Of a stretch of DNA of 64,000 nucleotides, positions 40,603 to 50,175 are shown in pieces. The stretch covers positions 24,457-88,456 of the forward strand of contig JAZOUB010000040.1 in the NCBI GenBank assembly GCA_045657945.1. The letters are read 5' to 3'. The position numbers and the translations under genes were made by a program. The notes beneath the pieces were generated by a model. That model was not told the origin of the DNA, ran no database searches, and saw nothing but the letters and a program-made list of their open reading frames with translations. Source of the stretch: HGM04593 sp045657945. GTDB taxonomy: Bacteria; Bacteroidota; Bacteroidia; Bacteroidales; Bacteroidaceae. Numbering within the stretch: position 1 is the first letter of the stretch; the number at the start of each line of letters is the position of its first letter.

Positions 40603-41868
40603 TTATTTTACCGTGACATTCGGTATGTCGCTCCACAGGGTAGTGTAGTGGGGCGATTGGTTCTCGCTCGATGTCTTTATCCTTCCGCTGCCTTGCACAG
40701 CGAATTTTATTGTGCTCTTGCCGAATGCCCTGTTCACGGCATCGACAACCGATGTCAGTCTCTGCTCTTTTTCCAATGACTCCTTGTCATCAAACAGTGA
40801 CTGCATACGGTTCTGCACGGGGATAATCTTTGTTGCTATTACGCCGGCCTTCTTGTAACCTACACCACGACGGAACAATTCCCTGGTGGCGGCAACGGCA
40901 TTGGTGACAATGGTTCTCTGGTCATTGGTGCCCGATTCGAACTGTATCAACTGGTTGCCATAGACCTGTGGCTCGTTCTCCTTGAAACGGTTTGTGTATG
41001 CAAAGACGCATACCTCACACGCGACGCTGTTCTGCTTGCGGAGCTTCTCGGCAAGGCTTGAGGCAAAATTGGCTATCTGCTCCTCAAGTTCCTTGACATC
41101 ATAAATCTCGGACGAGAAACTGCGTGACACGCATATCGACTGCTTTGCCTCAAAACTATCCTCGAACTCTATGCATGGAATGCCCTGCAACTCCTTCCAT
41201 GTTCTCACACCTGTAATGCCCGACATGTTGCGCACGGCCTCTTCGGTCTGCTGCGTGTAGTCATAGGCCGACTTTATACCCATAGCTTTGAGTCTTGGTG
41301 CCGACCTGCGGCCAATGCCCCATACATCTTCGATGGGGTAGTTGCGCAACACCTTTTCAATGTCCTGCGGCCGGTGCATGTAGCAGCCGCCATTGAGCTT
41401 GGGATACTGCTTGCACAGCTTTGACGCAATCTTCGCAAGTGTCTTTGTGGGTGCAATGCCAACCGATACGGGGATTGAGGTCATCTTCCAGCAACGTTGT
41501 GATATTGTCTTTGCATACCTGTCGAAGTCTATGTCTTGTATTCCTCTCAGGTCCAGGAATGCCTCGTCGATGGAATAGACCTCAATGGACGGGGCGAACT
41601 CCTCGAGCACCCACCGCACGCGTTGCGACATATCGCCATAGAGTGCCATGTTGCCCGAGAAAACTGCTACGTTGTGTTTTGCTACAATGTGGCGTATCTT
41701 GAAGAACGGGTCACCCATCTTTATGCCCAATGCCTTGGCCTCATTGCTGCGCGCAACGGCGCAACCGTCATTGCTCGAGAGGACAATGACAGGCCTGCCT
41801 TGCAGGTCGGGGCGGAACACTCGCTCACATGATGCAAAGAAGTTGTTGCAGTCGGCAAGGGCAAACAT
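40603..41868 (-). CDS. umuC: Error-prone DNA polymerase V subunit UmuC
   Basis: A Y-family translesion polymerase of 421 residues. Catalytic carboxylates lie in MFALADCNNFFASCE (D6) and VYSIDEAFLDL. The finger/thumb parts ISVGIAPTKTLAKIASK-type and DVWGIGRRSAPRL (HhH) follow, then the little-finger domain and the DUF4113 end LWSDIPNVTVK. The frame is open for 58 codons upstream, but ATG 41866-41868 begins the conserved N-terminus. It starts 5 bp after the umuD stop, so the two form an operon. Confidence 0.95.
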   Translation of the reverse strand: MFALADCNNFFASCERVFRPDLQGRPVIVLSSNDGCAVARSNEAKALGIKMGDPFFKIRHIVAKHNVAVFSGNMALYGDMSQRVRWVLEEFAPSIEVYSIDEAFLDLRGIQDIDFDRYAKTISQRCWKMTSIPVSVGIAPTKTLAKIASKLCKQYPKLNGGCYMHRPQDIEKVLRNYPIEDVWGIGRRSAPRLKAMGIKSAYDYTQQTEEAVRNMSGITGVRTWKELQGIPCIEFEDSFEAKQSICVSRSFSSEIYDVKELEEQIANFASSLAEKLRKQNSVACEVCVFAYTNRFKENEPQVYGNQLIQFESGTNDQRTIVTNAVAATRELFRRGVGYKKAGVIATKIIPVQNRMQSLFDDKESLEKEQRLTSVVDAVNRAFGKSTIKFAVQGSGRIKTSSENQSPHYTTLWSDIPNVTVK

Positions 41869-41873
41869 GGGTG

Positions 41874-42302
41874 TTACATTTTCTTTATTACATATGTGAC
41901 TACGCCCCAGATCATGAAGTTGTTCTCCGGGGTTACCTCTATTGGCTTGTAGGCCTGGTTCTGCTCGTTGGCAGGCATAAGGCGCAGTTTGCCGCTGCCC
42001 ATCTCCACGCGCTTCACGGTGTATTCGCCATCGATGTAGCATACTGCCTTGCAGTTGTTGTATGGGTCAATGGCACGGTCAACAATGATTATGTCTCCCT
42101 CGTCCATTGCAGCGTCAACCATTGACACGCCGCTGATGCGGAAGAAGAATGTAGATGCCTTGTGCTTTACCAGTAACTTTATGAGGTCCAGCTTCTCGCG
42201 CAGGTCCTCGGCAGGCGAGGGAAAACCAGCCTTGACATCGCCCATGAGATTGCTCTCATACGATGCCTCGCTCTCTATGCTATGTGGTACTAACTTTTCC
42301 AT
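41874..42302 (-). CDS. umuD: LexA-type self-cleaving protein UmuD
   Basis: The 142-residue partner of UmuC. RecA-stimulated self-cleavage should occur at AG/F in VKAGFPSPAED. The catalytic Ser lies in GVSMVDAAM and Lys in YTVKRVE. UmuD' then forms Pol V with UmuC for mutagenic bypass. ATG 42300-42302 is chosen. A TATCTTTG -7 box at 42309-42316 ends only 6 nt before it, so the mRNA would be almost leaderless. No LexA-type palindrome was recognised. Confidence 0.94.
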   Translation of the reverse strand: MEKLVPHSIESEASYESNLMGDVKAGFPSPAEDLREKLDLIKLLVKHKASTFFFRISGVSMVDAAMDEGDIIIVDRAIDPYNNCKAVCYIDGEYTVKRVEMGSGKLRLMPANEQNQAYKPIEVTPENNFMIWGVVTYVIKKM

Positions 42303-42768
42303 AATGCGCAAAGATAGTGCAAGAGTGTGGAAGGTTTAGTTAATAAGGATGAAAAGTTTAAAAAGTGTTGGCAGAGATTGTCTTTGCAAGAATCTTTGCT
42401 TATGGCTGAAAAAGCACTAAACTCTTTCCTTTTATTGTTTTTATAGAATACTTTGATTATTTTTGTGATGTTCTAGGTGAATTCCGTGAACAATTTTATT
42501 AAACAGGTGTTATTGAATTATCTTTAATTCTTAAATTCTCGCAAAGTTTAAGTTCATAGTAAAGATGATTACAATGGCACCACGCTATTGGTATGTACAG
42601 CCGTTATTGGCTTTTTGCATAACCTTTGGTGTGGGCTATTGTTTTTATCCGCTATGAAGGGCAATGCGAGAAGCCTAAGAATAGGGTAAGGACAATCAGT
42701 TCCCACACCTTTCTTTTTAACCTGCTTTCATCTGGGAATTGTGGAGGTCTTAATGGACTCTTTGCTTT
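42303..42768. other. Long AT-rich intergenic region with a possible 30-codon ORF
   Basis: Holds the umuD -7 box at the left and 400 bp of AT-rich sequence. A short open frame at 42565-42657 would encode a 30-residue hydrophobic peptide (MITMAPRYWYVQPLLAFCIT...), possibly a small membrane protein. TATTTTTG near 42458 could be a -7 box. Nothing else was recognised. Confidence 0.4.
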
Positions 42769-43266
42769 ATGAAGTCACTTTGGAACAAAATTTTCGCTGG
42801 CAGAAAGATTAAAAAGGAAAAGAAACGGGAATGTCTTCGTCTTATGCAATTTGTTCTGCTACCGAAATTGGCCGATGCTATCTGTCGTGGAAAACTGGAT
42901 GAAGAAGAACTTATGGATTCCAATCTTTATCGGCTGGCAGCGCAAGAGATGTATGGAGACGAGTTCTATTTTGACTGGAGCAGTTTCCAGTGTCTGGATT
43001 TCGAATTAAGCGAAACACTTGTCGCATACGTGTATAAATTCCCCAAACCAAAACAAATCGCAGATGTTCGTTATAGTGCAATCGTCGTTAATGTAAAAAC
43101 CGGAAACGCAGCTTATTACACATTAGAACTTACTCTTGGTGGTGACTATGTGATATGTCATACAACCGTTAATGAACATCATAATTTAGGAACTCTTGAT
43201 AAAGTTAAACTTCCTTTGATGGCTCGCTTCGTATGTTGGGTTTTTAAGCTGTCGAAGGATCTTTAG
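42769..43266 (+). CDS. Hypothetical protein
   Basis: Not recognised. The protein has 165 residues, with a basic N-terminus (MKSLWNKIFAGRKIKKEKKRE), a helical part (LMQFVLLPKLADAICRGKLDEEEL) and a beta-rich C-terminal half (YSAIVVNVKTGNAAYYTLELTLGGDYVICHTT), ending with an aromatic helix. There is no signal peptide. The beta part looks like a small alpha+beta fold, but no family is proposed. It overlaps the end of the convergent lrgB by 4 bp. Upstream sequence is AT-rich and gene-free. Confidence 0.7.
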   Translation: MKSLWNKIFAGRKIKKEKKRECLRLMQFVLLPKLADAICRGKLDEEELMDSNLYRLAAQEMYGDEFYFDWSSFQCLDFELSETLVAYVYKFPKPKQIADVRYSAIVVNVKTGNAAYYTLELTLGGDYVICHTTVNEHHNLGTLDKVKLPLMARFVCWVFKLSKDL

Positions 43267-43955
43267 ATAAAATCCTTGAATAATATCGCTGCACCAACAG
43301 TCATGCAACCGGCAACGGCAACCGAAAGGCTTGCCATTGCGCCCTCTACCTTTCCAATCTCCATGGCCTTTGATGTTCCCATCACATGCGACGCTGTGCC
43401 TATGGCAATACCCTTTGCAATGGGGTTCTTGATTCCCAACAGACGGCAGAGCTGGGTGCCGGCAATGTTGCCGAACAGGCCTGTAATCATGATTGCCGAT
43501 ACTGTTATGGGGACAACGCCGTCGAGTTCGGCCGAGAGGTCCATGCCGATGGCTGTGGTAATTGATTTAGGCAGCAGGGTCACATACTCAATGTGTCCAA
43601 GCTTGAACAGCAATGCCATGGCGAAGATTGTGATTCCGCTTGTGAGCACTCCAGATGCTATGCCGACGAGTATTGCCGTGGGATTTTTCTTTAGTATGGT
43701 AACCTGCTCATAGAGCGGAATGGCAAGTGCCACAGTCGCAGGGGTGAGCAGGTAGCTCAGGTATTTCGCACCTTCGTAATACTCTTGGTATTCAATGCCT
43801 GTTACAAGTAGGGTGGCAATGGTGAGTATGATTGCCAACAGCAACGGGTTGAAAAGGAAAAAGTTTACTCTTTTCTTTATGGCAACGCCAAGCAGGTATG
43901 TGCCCATGCTGATGCCCATGCCGAAGAACAGCGATGTTGCAAGTATATCTCTCAT
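43263..43955 (-). CDS. lrgB: LrgB/CidB family membrane protein
   Basis: A 230-residue polytopic membrane protein with about six to seven helices and the family signature near the C-terminus (LLGIKNPIAKGIAIGTASHVMGTSKAMEIG). It works with the CidA/LrgA partner encoded directly upstream, with start and stop overlapping (ATGA). The pair is described as holin-like control of murein hydrolases or export of small metabolites. Length is normal. Confidence 0.92.
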   Translation of the reverse strand: MRDILATSLFFGMGISMGTYLLGVAIKKRVNFFLFNPLLLAIILTIATLLVTGIEYQEYYEGAKYLSYLLTPATVALAIPLYEQVTILKKNPTAILVGIASGVLTSGITIFAMALLFKLGHIEYVTLLPKSITTAIGMDLSAELDGVVPITVSAIMITGLFGNIAGTQLCRLLGIKNPIAKGIAIGTASHVMGTSKAMEIGKVEGAMASLSVAVAGCMTVGAAILFKDFI

Positions 43956-44314
43956 TGCTTTTTCCTCCTCTGTTTATGGTTGATTATATGCTGTGTCGTG
44001 CGTCCCGAAACAAAGATGACAACCACTGTTGAGACAAGTGAGATTACAATTATCGCAGTGAGGAAACTCTGCATCACATCCCATTTCTCGAGCAGGCCTA
44101 CGGTTGCCGGGATGAACATCATTGGTAGCATCTGTACAAGAAAATGTCCTGTCTCCTTCACTGCCGACAACTTAATCGCACCCGTGCACAATGCTGTGAA
44201 CAGTATTATCATGCCATATATGCTTGCCGGTATCGGTAGCGGTATAAGGCGGTTGAGCAGTTCGCCAACGAGCGAGATTGCTAATATGATTGCGAATTGG
44301 TTTATGTATTTCAT
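43952..44314 (-). CDS. lrgA: CidA/LrgA family holin-like protein
   Basis: A 120-residue membrane protein with four predicted helices and the family block LIPLPIPASIYGMIILFTAL, followed by MLPMMFIPATVGLLEKWDV and a basic cytosolic tail (HKQRRKKQ). It is the first gene of the lrgAB operon. The promoter is not clear; the upstream 70 bp include a hairpin that probably belongs to the DUF4919-like gene. Confidence 0.9.
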   Translation of the reverse strand: MKYINQFAIILAISLVGELLNRLIPLPIPASIYGMIILFTALCTGAIKLSAVKETGHFLVQMLPMMFIPATVGLLEKWDVMQSFLTAIIVISLVSTVVVIFVSGRTTQHIINHKQRRKKQ

Positions 44315-44381
44315 TGTAAGATTTTATATGAATGAAAACCGACCGGTCTGATAAAGTCGTTTCCCCCCTCTCTTTACATTC

Positions 44382-44409
44382 AAGAGGGTGACTGTTAAGC
44401 CACCCTCTT
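44382..44409 (-). terminator. Hairpin between DUF4919-like gene and lrgA
   Basis: A perfect 9-bp stem AAGAGGGTG/CACCCTCTT with a 10-nt loop. It lies 16 bp past the DUF4919-like stop. The T-tract is weak, so factor-independent termination is only probable. Confidence 0.65.
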
Positions 44410-44424
44410 TTAATATATCTATTG

Positions 44425-45081
44425 TTATTCTCTCTCTGCTTGTGACAGGAATAGACTCAAGTCAAAATATACGCAACGTCCCTTGAATTTTTCCGATGGC
44501 TTTACTGTTATGATGTTGCACAGAGTTTCGGTGTCGAGCTGCTGTGAAATGACATCCTCAATCTGCAGTTTGCCATATATGATGTAGTCCTGGTCATCGG
44601 GGGTGATGATGCGGAACGCACTATCGCTGCTTTTTCCATCGCTATAAGTGCATATCATGTCAATGATGCTCTGGTATTTCTTCAGGTACGAGATACACTC
44701 TTCTTCGCTCTTGCCAAGTTCCTTTGAGGCTATGTAGATGTTGAATAGGGCATTGAGGCTTACCGGGTTGTACTCGAGTATCTTCTTTGCCACGTTGTAC
44801 ATCTCTACATTATTTTTCTCCTCATAGAGTTTCTTCAGTGTCTTCTCATTGTTGTCCTTGCCGGGATTGTAATGGGGTAAGAATGCTTGTCCGTAGTATA
44901 TGAGCGCAATGTCATCGACACGCAACATTGGGTCGTCATTCCTGTATAAGCCGGTTATCTCATCGAAATATCCACGCTCGTTTTTTACAATCTCTTCAAC
45001 AATCTCATTGTTTAGCACTACCTGGCTGTTGGCTGTAGCGCAGGTGATGAAAAGTATTATAAATGACAAAAATTTTTTCAT
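44425..45081 (-). CDS. DUF4919-like secreted protein
   Basis: A 218-residue exported protein with signal MKKFLSFIILFITCATANS. The remainder is mostly helical with a TPR-like stretch (KKLYEEKNNVEMYNVAKKILEYNPVSLNALFNIYIASKELG) and a beta-rich end (YIIYGKLQIEDVISQQL). This matches the DUF4919 family of Bacteroidota. Function is unknown. ATG 45079-45081 is used; an upstream TTG overlaps the preceding gene. It follows the GH13 gene with a 2-bp gap, so it is translated from the same mRNA. Confidence 0.8.
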   Translation of the reverse strand: MKKFLSFIILFITCATANSQVVLNNEIVEEIVKNERGYFDEITGLYRNDDPMLRVDDIALIYYGQAFLPHYNPGKDNNEKTLKKLYEEKNNVEMYNVAKKILEYNPVSLNALFNIYIASKELGKSEEECISYLKKYQSIIDMICTYSDGKSSDSAFRIITPDDQDYIIYGKLQIEDVISQQLDTETLCNIITVKPSEKFKGRCVYFDLSLFLSQAERE

Positions 45082-45083
45082 GA

Positions 45084-46769
45084 TCAAATGCTGAATTTAA
45101 TTATTACTCCGCTGTTTGCCGGTACGGTTACATCAACCTTGTCATAAGGGTTAAGCGGAAGTTTTATCTTCTCTCCGGTCAACAGTTCAACAGCATTGTG
45201 TGTGCTATTGTTGTGTGTTACTCCAAAATATGCAAACGCCTCCTCGGGGATTGTGATGCCACACTGCTTCTCGCTGTCGCTGAAGTTGGTTGCGATGAGC
45301 AGCAACTCCTTCTCGGTGCCTCTCAAATAAGAGTAAATGTGGTGGCTGTCATACTGTTCGCTCTGTGGGTTGGCATACTGCAGACCATAGAACTGTCCGC
45401 TGCATAATGCTTCGTCGCTGTTGCAAAGGTTCAATATGCGCGCATAGAATGACTGCAGTGCCTTCTCTTCGGTTGTCAGCTCAGTGCCTTTGTAGTCTCC
45501 GTTGCCTTTCCAACGGCGCAGTGTATCGACACTCCAGTAGTCGAAGATTGTAGTGCGTCCGTCAACGCCGCTGTAACCCTCTTTGTCCATACCTCGTTCA
45601 CCAAGTTCCTGTCCTGCGTAGAGCATGAATGGCTGTGTGCCGATGGTTGTTGAGACAATGAGTGCCGCGAGTGCGCGTTCTGCCTTTGCTGCAAAGAAGT
45701 CGGATGCAATGCGCTGCTCGTCATGGTTCTCAAGGAATGTAAGCATGTTGTGGCGAATGTCGGCTGTGCTCTGAAGCGGATAGCTGATGTCGTTGGCCGA
45801 TGTCTGTCCGTTCATTACCGCACGCAAGGTGTCATAGAGACCTACCTTGTCATAGAGGTAGTCAAAGTTGCCCTCCTTGATGAATGAGCGGTAGATGTGT
45901 GGCTGGTAAATCTCGCCTATGAAAAGCATGCCCGGGAACTCCTCCTTGATTTTGGGTACAGCCCAGTTCCAGAACTCTACAGGTGTCATCTCCACCATGT
46001 CGCAACGGAAACCATCGACTCCCTGTGCTGCCCAGTATCTCAGGATCTTGAGCATCTTTACCCATGTGTTGGGCACTGGTGAGAACTGGCGGTTGCCTGT
46101 GCGGTAGTCTATGCCATAATTGAGTTTCACGGTGTCGTACCAGTCGTTGCGGCCCGGTGAACCGAAACAGTCGTTTCCCGTTGCACGCAGGGGTGTCTCG
46201 CTGTACTCCTCGTCGGCGCAGTCCTTGGCATCGATGTTGCAGCCATATGAGTGGTCGCCCAGATAGTAGAAGTTGTTGTGTCCCACGAAGAAGGCGTTCT
46301 TATCGTCGTGCTCGCCAAAGCTGTATGTTCCGCTTGGTGTGTTGTCGCTGCAGTAGTGGCGTGCCACATGGTTGGGGATAAAGTCCATGATGACCTTCAT
46401 ACCAGCCTTGTGGGTGCGCTCTATGAGTGCCTTGAACTCCTCGCGGCGTTTCTCTACGCAAACGGCCAGGTCGGGGTCGTTGTCATAGTAGTCCTTGATT
46501 GCGTATGGCGAACCGGCCTCGCCTTTAACAATTGCAGGGTGGTCGGGGGCAATGCCGTGCTTGCTGTAGTCGGTACGTGTGGTGTGTTCGATAACACCTG
46601 TGTACCACACGTGGGTAGCACCAAGGTCGCGTATTGCCTTCAGGGCTTTTGGGGTTATATCGTTGAATTTGCCGCAGCCGTTCTGTTTAATGGTGCCGCC
46701 CTTGACACAATTCTCGTTGCTGTTGCCAAAGAGGCGTGGCAGCATCTGGTAAATTATAATTCGTGACAT
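45084..46769 (-). CDS. GH13 alpha-amylase family protein
   Basis: A 561-residue glycoside hydrolase family 13 enzyme without signal peptide, so probably cytoplasmic and acting on maltodextrin or glycogen-like glucans. Conserved regions: DFIPNHVARHY (region I), GFRCDMVEM (region II, nucleophile Asp), FIGEIYQ (region III, acid/base Glu), FLENHDEQR (region IV, Asp). The C-terminal beta domain ends VDVTVPANSGVIIKFSI. ATG 46767-46769 starts MSRIIIYQMLPRLFG. It lies 24 bp after fabD. Confidence 0.92.
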   Translation of the reverse strand: MSRIIIYQMLPRLFGNSNENCVKGGTIKQNGCGKFNDITPKALKAIRDLGATHVWYTGVIEHTTRTDYSKHGIAPDHPAIVKGEAGSPYAIKDYYDNDPDLAVCVEKRREEFKALIERTHKAGMKVIMDFIPNHVARHYCSDNTPSGTYSFGEHDDKNAFFVGHNNFYYLGDHSYGCNIDAKDCADEEYSETPLRATGNDCFGSPGRNDWYDTVKLNYGIDYRTGNRQFSPVPNTWVKMLKILRYWAAQGVDGFRCDMVEMTPVEFWNWAVPKIKEEFPGMLFIGEIYQPHIYRSFIKEGNFDYLYDKVGLYDTLRAVMNGQTSANDISYPLQSTADIRHNMLTFLENHDEQRIASDFFAAKAERALAALIVSTTIGTQPFMLYAGQELGERGMDKEGYSGVDGRTTIFDYWSVDTLRRWKGNGDYKGTELTTEEKALQSFYARILNLCNSDEALCSGQFYGLQYANPQSEQYDSHHIYSYLRGTEKELLLIATNFSDSEKQCGITIPEEAFAYFGVTHNNSTHNAVELLTGEKIKLPLNPYDKVDVTVPANSGVIIKFSI

Positions 46770-46793
46770 CTTTGTGTTCTTTATCAATTTTAT

Positions 46794-47669
46794 TTATACA
46801 CCGGCAGCAGCCTTGATCTTCTTTATGAGTCCCTGCTGCACATTGCCCGGGCCGCACTCGATGAACTCGCTCGCGCCGTCGGCAATCATCTGCTGTATTG
46901 TCTTTGTCCAGCGCACCGGTGCAGTGAGCTGTGCAATGAGGTTTGCCTTGATCTCGGAAGGTGATGTGTAAGGCTTGCCGTCCACATTCTGGTAAACAGG
47001 ACAACGTGGTGCCTGGAATTCTGTTGTGTTGATTGCTGCCTCAAGCTCCTCTTTTGCAGGCTGCATGAAAGGGGAGTGGAATGCACCGCTCACGCTCAAT
47101 GGAAGTGCGCGCTTTGCACCGGCCTCTTTCAATTTCTCGCAGGCAATGTTTACGCCCTCTACGCTACCCGAGATTACAACCTGTCCCGGACAGTTGTAGT
47201 TCGCTGCAATTACAATCTCGCCGTTGTCGCTTATCTCGTTGCAGATATTCTCGACAACCTCGTCATCAAGTCCAAGAATGGCTGCCATTGTAGATTGTTG
47301 CATCTCGCATGCCTTCTGCATTGCAAGCGCACGTGCATATACAAGTTTGAGACCATCCTCAAAAGTTAGTGCTCCTGCTGCGGTGAGTGCCGAGAATTCG
47401 CCAAGTGAGTGGCCGGCAACCATGGCGGGCTGGAATTCCTCGCCATGTGCAATTGCTGATATTACTGAGTGGAGGAATACCGCAGGCTGTGTAACCTTTG
47501 TCTGTCGTAAATCCTCGTCGCTGCCGGCGAACATTATATCTGTAATGCGGAAACCCAATATCTCGTTTGCTTTCTCAAAATACTCCTTTGCAATGGGGTT
47601 GGTATCATATAAATCCTTACCCATTCCGCTGAATTGGGCACCCTGTCCTGTAAATACGAATGCTTTCAT
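46794..47669 (-). CDS. fabD: Malonyl-CoA:ACP transacylase
   Basis: Transfers malonyl from CoA to acyl carrier protein for fatty acid synthesis. The 291-residue protein shows FTGQGAQFSGMG (7-18), the nucleophile GHSLGEFSAL (S88), and GAFHSPFM with catalytic His (about residue 201). Length is slightly short but complete. The minus-strand promoter has TATCTTTG at 47756-47763 with the shared A-tract spacer. Transcription continues toward the GH13 and DUF4919-like genes. Confidence 0.95.
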   Translation of the reverse strand: MKAFVFTGQGAQFSGMGKDLYDTNPIAKEYFEKANEILGFRITDIMFAGSDEDLRQTKVTQPAVFLHSVISAIAHGEEFQPAMVAGHSLGEFSALTAAGALTFEDGLKLVYARALAMQKACEMQQSTMAAILGLDDEVVENICNEISDNGEIVIAANYNCPGQVVISGSVEGVNIACEKLKEAGAKRALPLSVSGAFHSPFMQPAKEELEAAINTTEFQAPRCPVYQNVDGKPYTSPSEIKANLIAQLTAPVRWTKTIQQMIADGASEFIECGPGNVQQGLIKKIKAAAGV

Positions 47670-47973
47670 AAATTGTTATTGTTTTGTCTTTCTCCCGGCC
47701 TGCTACAGGCATGGGAAATGATGTTATTCTTATATAGGCAGTAAAATTTTATCTGCAAAGATAATGCTTTTTTTTGTTTCTTTATTTATATAATGTATAT
47801 ATAATGCTGTCAAGGTGTAAATGACAGGCTTTTTCTTGAAAACTGCATCATTCGCAATTCCTTTGAAATCAAAAGGAATGGGAGTGGCTCATTAAATGGC
47901 AACGGTAGAACAAACTTCCTCTATAAACGTTCGTATAATACATAGTGTTGATTCATTCAAAAATCCGACAGTT
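47670..47973. other. Intergenic region between divergent fabD and eno
   Basis: Contains the fabD -7 box (47756-47763, minus strand) and, before eno, a hairpin ATTCCTTTGA/TCAAAAGGAAT at about 47857-47879 that may form part of the eno leader. The eno frame is open upstream to 47896, but homology begins at 47974. Confidence 0.5.
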
Positions 47974-49245
47974 ATGAAAATATCAGAGATTAGAGGAAGA
48001 GAAATTCTGGACTCTCGTGGAAATCCTACGATAGAGGCCGAAGTGGTATTGGAGAATGGTGTGACTGGGCGTGCTTCGGTACCATCAGGGGCATCCACGG
48101 GCGAAAACGAGGCACTGGAGTTGCGTGATGCTGAGCAAAATCGCTATAATGGCAAGGGTGTATCAAAAGCCGTGTGTAATGTCAACGAACGCATAGCACC
48201 CGTATTGCGCGGACATAGCGTATTTGAGCAACGGAACTTGGATTGTATGATGCTTGAACTTGATGGTACATCTAACAAACGTAACCTTGGTGCCAACGCT
48301 GTGTTGGGTGTGTCACTTGCTATTGCACGCGCTGCAGCCAATGTATGCGGTATGCCGCTTTATCGGTATATCGGTGGCATCAATGCCCATCTATTGCCTG
48401 TCCCCATGATGAACCTGCTCAACGGAGGGCGCCACTCCGATGCTCCTGTCGCTTTCCAGGAGTTTATGATACGCCCCGTAGGTGCCGGTAGCATACGCCA
48501 TGCAGTGCAGATGGGTGCCGAGGTCTTTGATGCACTAAAGAGTGTGCTCAAGAAGAAAGGCTATGGCACAGGTGTCGGTGATGAGGGTGGCTTTGCTCCT
48601 GCGCTCAAAGGAACGGAGGAGGCCTTGGATGTGCTGGTTCAGGCCATTGAGGCTGTCGGTTATATTCCAGGCGCAGAGATTACATTGGCTCTTGATTGTG
48701 CGGCGTCCGAATACCACCGTGGCGGAATATATGACTATACTATATTTGAGGGTTCGTATGGACTTAAACGTACATCAGAGGAGCAGGTGGATTATCTGGA
48801 ACGTCTCATAAAAACATATCCCATCGACTCCATTGAAGACGGTATGGGTGAGAACGACTGGGAGGGTTGGGCAATGCTCACCCGGCGCATCGGCAAGCGT
48901 TGCCAGCTTGTCGGTGACGACCTTTTTGTAACCAATGTCAAGTATCTGAGTAAAGGCATAGAACGGAATTGTGCCAATAGCGTGTTGGTTAAGATTAACC
49001 AGATTGGGACACTCTCCGAGACGCTCGATACCATTGAACTGGCACGTCGTAATGGCTACACAACCATAATCAGCCACCGTTCCGGTGAAACCGAGGATAC
49101 GACAATTGCAGATATAGCTGTGGCGGTAAATGCAGGGCAGATAAAGACCGGCTCAATGAGCCGTAGCGATCGTACAGCCAAATATAACCAACTTATACGT
49201 ATTGAAGAGGAACTGGGAAGTAGCGCACGTTATGGGGCGTTGTAA
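47974..49245 (+). CDS. eno: Enolase
   Basis: Glycolytic 2-phosphoglycerate dehydratase, 423 residues. It shows MKISEIRGREILDSRGNPTIEAEV, SGASTGENEALELRD, the metal ligands in LDCAASEYH, SIEDGMGENDW and VGDDLFVTN, the catalytic Lys in VLVKINQIGTLSE, and SHRSGETEDTTIADIAV near the C-terminus. ATG 47974 is the homology start. Bacteroidota enolase of normal length; monocistronic. Confidence 0.96.
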   Translation: MKISEIRGREILDSRGNPTIEAEVVLENGVTGRASVPSGASTGENEALELRDAEQNRYNGKGVSKAVCNVNERIAPVLRGHSVFEQRNLDCMMLELDGTSNKRNLGANAVLGVSLAIARAAANVCGMPLYRYIGGINAHLLPVPMMNLLNGGRHSDAPVAFQEFMIRPVGAGSIRHAVQMGAEVFDALKSVLKKKGYGTGVGDEGGFAPALKGTEEALDVLVQAIEAVGYIPGAEITLALDCAASEYHRGGIYDYTIFEGSYGLKRTSEEQVDYLERLIKTYPIDSIEDGMGENDWEGWAMLTRRIGKRCQLVGDDLFVTNVKYLSKGIERNCANSVLVKINQIGTLSETLDTIELARRNGYTTIISHRSGETEDTTIADIAVAVNAGQIKTGSMSRSDRTAKYNQLIRIEEELGSSARYGAL

Positions 49246-49419
49246 CCAAGTGGATAATTTTTATGAAAAAAAAATTGTCCTTGAAAACAATTTGCCTTGC
49301 ACAATTGTTATAAGAAGTGAGGCTGGTCGTATAATGTTAAAAAATGAAAGATTTTGATGTGTTTTTTGTGATATTCATCAACTTTCTGTCTCTTTATAAG
49401 TAAAAACAATTTGATTATT

Positions 49420-50046
49420 ATGGAAAAACAAGAAAACAGGGCGGAAGAATTCAATCTGCGTGAAATGGCTTCCTTTTTTTCAAGAAATGGCAGTGTCGCA
49501 TTTATTCGCTGTGCCGAGTGGTCTGACGGCAGGACTGAAGGGGTTAACCGAACTCCTTCGGCTGTCCAGAAATCGCGCACGACGGGCAAGTATATGTGGC
49601 TTGACGATTACATTGCCGAGGGCGAGTCAATGGGGGTGGTGGATACCCCCAAATCCTATTGTTTCCACGATTTGCAGGAGGCGTATTGCCATTTCGAATG
49701 TACCGGTGAACTGGAGGACGAACGCTGTGTACAGCTTCTTTGGGATATTGTGCGTGCTTTTAATGACCGTTACCGTCGCCGCCATTCAAGCGCACAAACC
49801 AGAAAGATGTCTCCCAGTGATAGCCGTTTTTATATAAATTGTATCCTTGAATTGTTGAAAAAGGGTGGTGATGCTATCTCCGGAATGGACAAGATTGAGC
49901 TTTACCGCGAAGCCGGGATGTTCAGTAAATGTTTTGAGGTTTTCAATTCAAGGTTCAGGTGGGCCGACAGGGAAATTATTGACGAGTTGCTCTTCCGCGC
50001 AGCGCATGGCGACAGCTCTCCGTTTGTGCTGCAACCAGATATTTGA
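49420..50046 (+). CDS. Hypothetical protein
   Basis: Not recognised. A 208-residue soluble protein from ATG 49420 (an in-frame TTG lies 9 bp upstream). It has no signal peptide or membrane segment. The first half contains EFNLREMASFFSRNGSVAFIRC and YMWLDDYIAEG; the second half is helical and rich in aromatic and Cys residues (SDSRFYINCILELLKKGG, MFSKCFEVFNSRFRWADREIIDELLFRAAHG). It stands alone between eno and the M16 peptidase. Confidence 0.7.
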   Translation: MEKQENRAEEFNLREMASFFSRNGSVAFIRCAEWSDGRTEGVNRTPSAVQKSRTTGKYMWLDDYIAEGESMGVVDTPKSYCFHDLQEAYCHFECTGELEDERCVQLLWDIVRAFNDRYRRRHSSAQTRKMSPSDSRFYINCILELLKKGGDAISGMDKIELYREAGMFSKCFEVFNSRFRWADREIIDELLFRAAHGDSSPFVLQPDI

Positions 50047-50175
50047 TAAAGAGAGTGCATCGTATAAACTCTTTTTCGGATAATAAAAAACAACAAACGG
50101 ATTATCAACCTATTGCTTATTTTGTTAATTTTGCGTTCTCTTAGAGAATCGTATTAACAAAATAAGCATTTTTCA

